NCBI GenBank assembly: GCA_005884705.1
Contig: VBAF01000425.1
Span: 1 to 5,446, forward strand
Reading direction: 5' to 3'
Length of the DNA stretch: 5,446 nucleotides
From: Alphaproteobacteria bacterium
GTDB lineage: Bacteria; Pseudomonadota; Alphaproteobacteria; Reyranellales; Reyranellaceae
Shown here in pieces: positions 1-5,446 of the stretch; within the stretch, counting starts at the first letter, position 1; every line of letters starts with the position of its first letter. A program made the position numbers and the translations under genes. The notes under the pieces were generated by a model. That model did not search any database, was not told where the DNA came from, and saw nothing but the letters and a program-made list of their open reading frames with translations.

Positions 1-2
1 AG

Positions 3-1664
3 GCCGTCTCCGGCGCCGAGGCGGCCGGCATCTCGCCCGGACGCGAAGGCAAGAACTCCGAGTTCCAGATCGTGCGCTGCCGCGACGGCTATGTGGCGGT
101 CGTCTACACCGTGACGCAATGGCTGGCGACGCGGGCGCTGATCGGCAACTCCCGGCTCGACGATGCCAAATTCGACACGCGTGCGGGCCGGCGCAAGCAC
201 GTCGCCGAGCTCTATGCGATCCTGACGCCGTGGTTCGCCGACAAGACGCGAGCCGAGATTCAGGATCTGGCACAGGCCAAGGGCGTTCCGTTCGGCCCGA
301 TCTTCTCGCCCGCCGAGCTGCTCGAGACCGAACAGTATGTCGCGCGCGGCTTCCTCGCCGACGTCGTACACCCACGCGCGGGAAAGCTCCGGATGCCGCA
401 GCTTCCCGTGCAGTGGAACGGCCGCTCCTTCGCGCCGAAACCCTCCCCCGTCTTCGGGGGACGCGACGGAGGGGGTCGTGAGTCTGACCCCCTCCGTCAG
501 CGTAAGACGCTGACACCTCCCCCGGGCGAGGGCGCGCGTCCCCTCGCCGGCGTGCGCGTGCTCGATTTCGGACTGCTGACGGCCGGCGCGAACACCTCGG
601 CGATGCTGGCCGATCTCGGCGCCGACGTGCTGAAAGTCGAGTCGGGCGCCTATCTCGATCCGTTCCGCGTAGTCGGCAAGCCGGACGACGCCGACGGCTG
701 GTGGAACCGCTCGCCGCAATTCCGCTTCACCAACCGCAACAAGCGCGGGCTGGCGTTGAACCTCAAGACCCCGGCCGGCCCGCACGTGATCTGCGATCTG
801 GCCAAACACTGCGACGTGGTGGTCGAGAATTTCCGCCGCGGCGTACTCGACCGCGCGGGGCTCGGCTACAAGGCGCTGAGCGCCGTCAATCCGCGCCTGG
901 TGTTCGCCGCCATCTCAAGCCAGGGCGACACGGGCCCCGAGCGCATGAACGTGTCGTTCGGCTCGACCCTCGACGCCACCTCGGGCATCGCCGCGCTGAC
1001 CGGCTACGAGGGTGAGGAGCCGCGCATCTCGGGCATGGACGTGAACTACCCGGACCAGATCGTGTCGCTGTTCGCGACCGGCATGGTCATCACCGCCGTC
1101 ATGGAGGCCCGCCGTACCGGCCAGGGCTGCTTCCTCGATTTCTCGCAGCGCGAGGTCGCCTCGTTCACCTTGGGCGAAGAGATCCTGGCGGCTGCAGCCA
1201 ACCCGGGCCGTCGGCTCGGCCGGCGCGGCAACGTCGAGGACGGGGTGGCGCAGCAGGATACCTATCGCTGCCGCGACGGGCGATGGGTGGCGGTCACGCT
1301 CACTGCGCCCGATCCCGGGATCGACGCCTGGTGCGCGGCCCGCGACAGCCGGGCCGCCGTCACCGAGCTGCTGGCCAAGGGCATCGCGGCCGCCCCGTGC
1401 AACGATGGCGCGGACCTGCTGCGCGACCCGGCGCTCGCCGGCGTGACGCTTGTTCGCGACGAGGGGGTGCGCAGCGCCAGCCTGGTGAAGGGCTTGCCCT
1501 ATCGGCTCGACGACAAGGGTGCGGTGATCGAACGGGCGGCGCCTGACCTCGGACAGCACACCGCAGAGGTGTTGTGCGAGCTGTTGGGCTACAACGAGGC
1601 TGATTTGAAGGCGCTCGAGGCGGAGGAAGTGACCGCGACGACGCCGGTGATGGGGACCGTCTGA
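3..1664 (+). CDS. Two-domain family III CoA-transferase (CaiB/BaiF), 5' end missing
   Basis: The frame is open to the left edge (first whole codon at 3), so the true start lies outside; the GTG at 72 is internal. About the first 140 residues are the end of one CaiB/BaiF domain, with the small-domain signatures RCRDGYVAV and GVPFGPIFSPAELL. A low-complexity linker rich in Gly, Arg and Pro follows (bases 441-540). A second complete domain begins at ARPLAGVRVLDFG, with LADLGADVLKVE and VVVENFRRGVLDRAGLGY typical of the family. Aligning by eye with formyl-CoA transferase, the catalytic Asp that forms the aspartyl-CoA intermediate corresponds to the Asp of NYPDQ (bases 1053-1055), the same distance before RTGQG as in that enzyme. 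Family members move CoA between organic acids. Two-domain fusions of this kind occur in the family, and the substrate is unknown. The gene ends 2 bp before the next start, so they are probably co-transcribed. Confidence 0.93.
   Translation, partial: AVSGAEAAGISPGREGKNSEFQIVRCRDGYVAVVYTVTQWLATRALIGNSRLDDAKFDTRAGRRKHVAELYAILTPWFADKTRAEIQDLAQAKGVPFGPIFSPAELLETEQYVARGFLADVVHPRAGKLRMPQLPVQWNGRSFAPKPSPVFGGRDGGGRESDPLRQRKTLTPPPGEGARPLAGVRVLDFGLLTAGANTSAMLADLGADVLKVESGAYLDPFRVVGKPDDADGWWNRSPQFRFTNRNKRGLALNLKTPAGPHVICDLAKHCDVVVENFRRGVLDRAGLGYKALSAVNPRLVFAAISSQGDTGPERMNVSFGSTLDATSGIAALTGYEGEEPRISGMDVNYPDQIVSLFATGMVITAVMEARRTGQGCFLDFSQREVASFTLGEEILAAAANPGRRLGRRGNVEDGVAQQDTYRCRDGRWVAVTLTAPDPGIDAWCAARDSRAAVTELLAKGIAAAPCNDGADLLRDPALAGVTLVRDEGVRSASLVKGLPYRLDDKGAVIERAAPDLGQHTAEVLCELLGYNEADLKALEAEEVTATTPVMGTV
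441..532. repeat. Multi-hairpin palindromic element inside the CoA-transferase gene
   Basis: This short stretch is packed with inverted repeats. There is a 7-bp stem with a TCTT loop (444-450 with 455-461). A perfect 13-bp stem has an 8-base loop (465-477 with 486-498). A perfect 8-bp stem has loop AAG (496-503 with 507-514) and shares three bases with the previous stem. The outer arms 441-449 and 524-532 are complementary except for one position. The segment 525-532 can instead pair perfectly with 541-548. All of it is read through in the CoA-transferase frame, while the other two forward frames have stops here. It encodes a Gly/Arg/Pro-rich linker between two catalytic domains. The structure resembles dispersed palindromic (REP- or MITE-like) elements, and an in-frame position recalls Rickettsia palindromic elements. 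Only one copy is in the window, so calling it a dispersed repeat is inference. Confidence 0.7.
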
Positions 1665-1666
1665 TC

Positions 1667-2626
1667 ATGGCCAAGGCCGACGTGCAGAAACTGATCGAGC
1701 GCATGGCGATGCCCGCCATCGCCGCGCCGATGTTCCTGGTGTCCAATCCGGCGCTGACGCTGGCCTGCTGCAGCGAAGGCATCATGGGCAGCTTCCCGGC
1801 GCACGGCACGCGCAGCCGCGAGGAGTTCCAGGCCTGGCTCGACGAGATGGTGGCAGGCGTCAAGCGGTTGGAGGATGGCGGGATCAAGCCCGCCCCATGG
1901 GCGGTCAATCTGGTCGTGCATGCCTCCAACCCGCGCTACCCGGGCGATCTCGAGCTGGTCGAGAAATACAAGGTGCCGGTGGTGCTGACGTCGAAAGGCG
2001 CGCCGGGCGATGCGATCAAGCGCATCCACGGCTGGGGCGCCGTGGCGCTGCACGACATCGCCAACCGTCGCCATGCCGAGAAGGCGCTCGAGGCGGGCGT
2101 CGACGGCGTCATCGCCGTCGCCGGCGGCGCCGGCGGTCACACCGGCACGATCAACCCCTTCGCCCTGATGAACGAGGTGCGCCAGCTCGGCGACCACTTC
2201 GCCGTCGTGCTGGCGGGCGGCCAGACCACCGGCCGCGACGTGCTGGCCGCCGAGGCGATGGGCGCCGACCTCGCCTACATCGGCACGCGCTTCCTCGCCA
2301 CGCCCGAGGCGATGATCCTCGACACCCGGGCGACCGATGTCTTCCTCACTGCCTCGATCGACGGCGCACCGGCGAACTGGTTGACGCCCAGCCTGCTCGC
2401 CGCCGGCATCGACCTCGACGTGCTGCGCACCACGCTGCCCGGCAAGGTCGTCGCGGCGCAGGAGAACAAGAAGCGCTGGAAGGACATCTACACGGCGGGC
2501 CACGGTGTCGGGAACATCGACGACATTCCCACGGCCGCCGAGCTCTGCCGCCGCCTGGTCGAGCAGTACCGCGAGGCTCGACGAGCGCCTGTAATTCCGC
2601 TCCATGACGGCGCGAGCATGGACTGA
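1667..2626 (+). CDS. Nitronate monooxygenase-like (2-nitropropane dioxygenase family) flavoprotein
   Basis: This 319-residue protein matches the NPD/nitronate monooxygenase family, FMN-binding TIM barrels, throughout. AAPMFLVSNP (19-28) is the N-terminal flavin-site strand. AGGAGGHTG (152-160) carries His158, which aligns with the catalytic His of nitronate monooxygenases. GGQTTGRDVLAAEAMGAD followed by IGTRFLATPEA (about 184-215) is the FMN-phosphate loop. WKDIYTAGHGVG (271-282) is the usual C-terminal block. Characterised members oxidise nitronates with O2, while relatives are quinone or enoyl reductases, so the true substrate is uncertain. The motif is AGGAGGH rather than GxEAGGH, which places it in a less characterised branch. 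The segment after ATPEA looks about ten residues shorter than I expect for that branch. It is cytosolic, with no signal peptide. The ATG at 1667 was chosen because it lies 2 bp after the previous stop, with GGGGA at 1652-1656 as a modest ribosome site. Confidence 0.9.
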   Translation: MAKADVQKLIERMAMPAIAAPMFLVSNPALTLACCSEGIMGSFPAHGTRSREEFQAWLDEMVAGVKRLEDGGIKPAPWAVNLVVHASNPRYPGDLELVEKYKVPVVLTSKGAPGDAIKRIHGWGAVALHDIANRRHAEKALEAGVDGVIAVAGGAGGHTGTINPFALMNEVRQLGDHFAVVLAGGQTTGRDVLAAEAMGADLAYIGTRFLATPEAMILDTRATDVFLTASIDGAPANWLTPSLLAAGIDLDVLRTTLPGKVVAAQENKKRWKDIYTAGHGVGNIDDIPTAAELCRRLVEQYREARRAPVIPLHDGASMD

Positions 2627-2657
2627 GCCGGTTCCCCTGCTCTAGGCTCCCGCGACC

Positions 2658-2666
2658 GAGGGAGAG
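2658..2666 (+). promoter_or_regulatory. Ribosome binding site for the GTG start of the dehydrogenase
   Basis: The purine run GAGGGAGAG contains GGAG (2661-2664) seven bases before GTG at 2672. It supports this GTG as the start: the protein then begins MKTKAAVCYEAGKEL, which lines up with the N-termini of other class III alcohol dehydrogenases. A weak 5-bp stem (2647-2651 with 2660-2664) could partly cover this site. Confidence 0.7.
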
Positions 2667-2671
2667 ACAGC

Positions 2672-3784
<1,113 letters not shown>

Positions 3785-3792
3785 GGGAGGAA
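3785..3792 (+). promoter_or_regulatory. Ribosome binding site of the MBL hydrolase gene
   Basis: GGGAGGAA lies directly after the dehydrogenase stop, with GGAGG (3786-3790) five bases before ATG 3796. It fixes that ATG as the start even though the same frame happens to stay open far upstream, where it only shadows the dehydrogenase. Confidence 0.85.
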
Positions 3793-3795
3793 ACA

Positions 3796-4677
3796 ATGGC
3801 TGTCCGAGCGATCGGCAACGCCACCATCGAGAAGGTCGAGGAGATCTGCGGCTCGGGCTTCAAGCCCGCACGCATGTTCCCCAAGTTCAACCAGGAGGCC
3901 TTCGATGCGCAGAAGGGCTGGATGGTGCCCGAGCATGTCGAGCCGGGCAGCGACCGGCTGGTCGGCTCGGTCCACACCTGGGTGGTCAAGACCGGCCATC
4001 ACACGATCCTGATCGACACCTGCCTCGGCAACCACAAGGACCGGCACAATCCGGGCTGGAACAAGCTCAACACGCCGTTCCTCGAGCGGCTGCAGGCCTG
4101 CGGCTGCCCTCCCGACTCGGTCGACTTCGTGATGTGCACCCATCTCCATGTCGATCACGTCGGCTGGAACACCAAGCTGGAGAACGGTCGCTGGGTGCCG
4201 ACCTTCCCCAATGCCAGGTACCTGTTCGCCAAGCGCGAGTACGCGCACTGGGAGGCCGAGCACAAGACGCAGGGCAAGGAGACCAACGGCGGCTCGTTCG
4301 ACGATTCGGTGCTGCCCGTGGTCGAGGCCGGCAAGGCGGTGATGATCGACAGCGACCACCAGCCCGACCCGCTGCTCACCATCAAGGACTATCCCGGCCA
4401 CACGCCGGGCTCGATCGCGATCAACCTCAAGGACGGCGGCCGGCAGGCCTGCTTCTCGGGCGACATCATGCATCACCCGATCCAGGTCTATCACCCCGAC
4501 TGGTCGAGCCAGTTCTGCACCGACCAGGAGCTGTCGGCCAAGAGCCGGCGCAAGCTGCTGGAGGACTGCGTCGAAAGCGGCGCGCTGCTCTGCCCCGCCC
4601 ACTTCCCCGGCGCCAATGCCGGCTACATCAAGCCGCAGGGCAATGCGTTTCGCATCGACTGGGACGTCGTCACATGA
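3796..4677 (+). CDS. Metallo-beta-lactamase-fold hydrolase (lactonase / glyoxalase II-like superfamily)
   Basis: The protein has 293 residues and begins MAVRAIGNATIEKVEE. It has the full dinuclear metal set of the superfamily: His116, His118, Asp120 and His121 in THLHVDHVGWN, His202 in GHTPGS, Asp223 in SGDIMHH and His269 in CPAHF. The strand HTWVVKTGHHTILIDTCLG (60-78) is the usual substrate-side sheet. Overall spacing, with roughly 80 residues between the HxHxDH motif and the GHTPG histidine, resembles quorum-quenching lactonases and methyl parathion hydrolase-like proteins more than glyoxalase II. The reaction is therefore hydrolysis of an ester, lactone or thioester, with the substrate unknown. 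No signal peptide is visible, so it is probably cytosolic. It lies 11 bp after the formaldehyde dehydrogenase gene and shares ATGA with the SDR gene, so all three are probably co-translated. A role as S-formylglutathione hydrolase is possible from context but unsupported by motifs. Confidence 0.92.
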   Translation: MAVRAIGNATIEKVEEICGSGFKPARMFPKFNQEAFDAQKGWMVPEHVEPGSDRLVGSVHTWVVKTGHHTILIDTCLGNHKDRHNPGWNKLNTPFLERLQACGCPPDSVDFVMCTHLHVDHVGWNTKLENGRWVPTFPNARYLFAKREYAHWEAEHKTQGKETNGGSFDDSVLPVVEAGKAVMIDSDHQPDPLLTIKDYPGHTPGSIAINLKDGGRQACFSGDIMHHPIQVYHPDWSSQFCTDQELSAKSRRKLLEDCVESGALLCPAHFPGANAGYIKPQGNAFRIDWDVVT

Positions 4678-5446
4678 CCGGGCGCGAGGACGATACCGGC
4701 CTGGCCGGCAAGGTCGCCATCGTCTCGGGTGGCGGCGCGGTGGGCGACGGCATCGGCAACGGCCGCGCGGCGGCGATCCTGCTCGCCCGCGCCGGCACCA
4801 AGGTCGTGGTCTCCGACCTCGACAAGAAGCTGGCGCAGCGCACGGTCGAGATGATCAAGGCCGAGGGCGGCACGGCGGTCGCCGAGGCCTGCGACGCCAC
4901 CAAGGAGGCCGACTGCAAGCGGCTGGTCGACGCCGCGGTCGACCGCTGGGGCCGCCTCGACTTCCTCGACAACAATGTCGGCATCGGCAGCCGCGGCAGC
5001 GTGGTCGAGGAGAAGCCGGAGGAATATCGCCGGGTCATGCAGGTCAATGTCGAGACGATGTTTCTGCTCTCTAGGCATGCGATCCCGGCGATGATCAAGA
5101 CGGCGAAGGGCGGCGCGATCGTCAACATCTCCTCGATCTCGGCGCTGCGGCCGCGCGGGCTCACGACCTACTCGGCATCCAAGGCCGCGGTGATCGGGCT
5201 GACCCAGGCAATGGCGGTCGACCACGGCAAGGATCACATCCGGGTCAACTGCATCTGCCCCGGGCCGATGTACACGCCGATGGTCAATCGCGGCAACGGC
5301 ATGAGCGAGGCCAACCGGGCGCAGCGCGCCCAGGCCTCGGTGCTGAAGATCGAGGGCACCGGCTGGGACATCGGCTATGCCGTGCGCTTCCTGATGAGCG
5401 CGCACGCCCGCTACATCACCGGCCAGGTGCTGGTGGTCGACGGCGG
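4674..5446 (+). CDS. Classical short-chain dehydrogenase/reductase, 3' end missing
   Basis: Translation from ATG 4674 gives 257 whole codons with no stop before the right edge. It ends at VLVVDG plus a partial codon, where classical SDRs (about 250-265 residues) have only a few residues left. The cofactor loop is an expanded variant, SGGGAVGDGIGNG (18-30), instead of TGxxxGIG. Asp48 at the end of the second strand (VVVSDLD) favours NAD(H) over NADP(H). Catalytic residues are Asn125 (QVNVE), Ser153/Ser154 (NISS), Tyr166 and Lys170 (YSASK). NNVG replaces the usual NNAG, and CICPGPMYTPM follows the catalytic part. The family interconverts alcohols and ketones; here it may oxidise a hydroxy intermediate. 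The start overlaps the hydrolase stop as ATGA with no strong ribosome site, indicating translational coupling. Substrate is unknown. Confidence 0.93.
   Translation, partial: MTGREDDTGLAGKVAIVSGGGAVGDGIGNGRAAAILLARAGTKVVVSDLDKKLAQRTVEMIKAEGGTAVAEACDATKEADCKRLVDAAVDRWGRLDFLDNNVGIGSRGSVVEEKPEEYRRVMQVNVETMFLLSRHAIPAMIKTAKGGAIVNISSISALRPRGLTTYSASKAAVIGLTQAMAVDHGKDHIRVNCICPGPMYTPMVNRGNGMSEANRAQRAQASVLKIEGTGWDIGYAVRFLMSAHARYITGQVLVVDG

Noticed and set aside
72..74. GTG as the start of the CoA-transferase gene
   Set aside because: The frame continues to the left edge with sensible sequence (GISPGREGKNSEFQIV), and the first domain would lack most of its body if translation began here.
444..514. Intrinsic transcription terminator formed by the hairpins
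   Set aside because: There is no U-rich tract after any stem and the region lies inside an uninterrupted reading frame.
1589..2605. Long minus-strand open frame of about 338 codons opposite the NMO-like gene
   Set aside because: It mirrors the codon pattern of a strongly supported + strand gene, and its protein has no recognisable motifs. Such antisense open frames are normal in GC-rich coding DNA.
4623..5405. Minus-strand open frame of about 260 codons opposite the SDR gene
   Set aside because: The + strand encodes a complete SDR catalytic set over the same bases, while the minus-strand product has no motifs.

Overview
The window is GC-rich and almost entirely coding. It carries five genes, all on the + strand and nearly touching, so it reads as part of a single operon-like cluster cut at both ends. 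Composition, protein style and a GSH-dependent formaldehyde dehydrogenase that closely resembles alphaproteobacterial versions suggest a soil or aquatic alphaproteobacterium. A Rhodospirillales, Reyranella or Bradyrhizobium-like organism is my guess, but nothing here proves the genus.

Layout: (1) 3-1664, the 3' part of a two-domain family III CoA-transferase (CaiB/BaiF). The tail of the first domain and a full second domain are present. The linker between them is encoded by a strongly palindromic DNA element (441-532). (2) 1667-2626, a nitronate monooxygenase (2-nitropropane dioxygenase)-like TIM-barrel flavoprotein, starting 2 bp after the previous stop. (3) A 45-bp gap, then 2672-3784, a class III alcohol dehydrogenase / S-(hydroxymethyl)glutathione dehydrogenase with a GTG start. 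(4) 3796-4677, a metallo-beta-lactamase-fold hydrolase with all metal ligands present. (5) 4674-5446, a classical short-chain dehydrogenase that overlaps gene 4 by ATGA and runs off the right edge only a few residues before its expected end.

The set looks catabolic: CoA activation by transfer, flavin-dependent oxidation, two NAD-dependent oxidoreductases and a hydrolase. One reading is that a substrate is processed as a CoA thioester, with formaldehyde or another aldehyde released and trapped as the glutathione adduct. The MBL protein would then hydrolyse a thioester or lactone product. That is inference; the substrate cannot be read from the sequence. No tRNA, rRNA, CRISPR, insertion sequence or clear terminator was seen. 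The most unusual item is the in-frame palindromic element inside the CoA-transferase gene.
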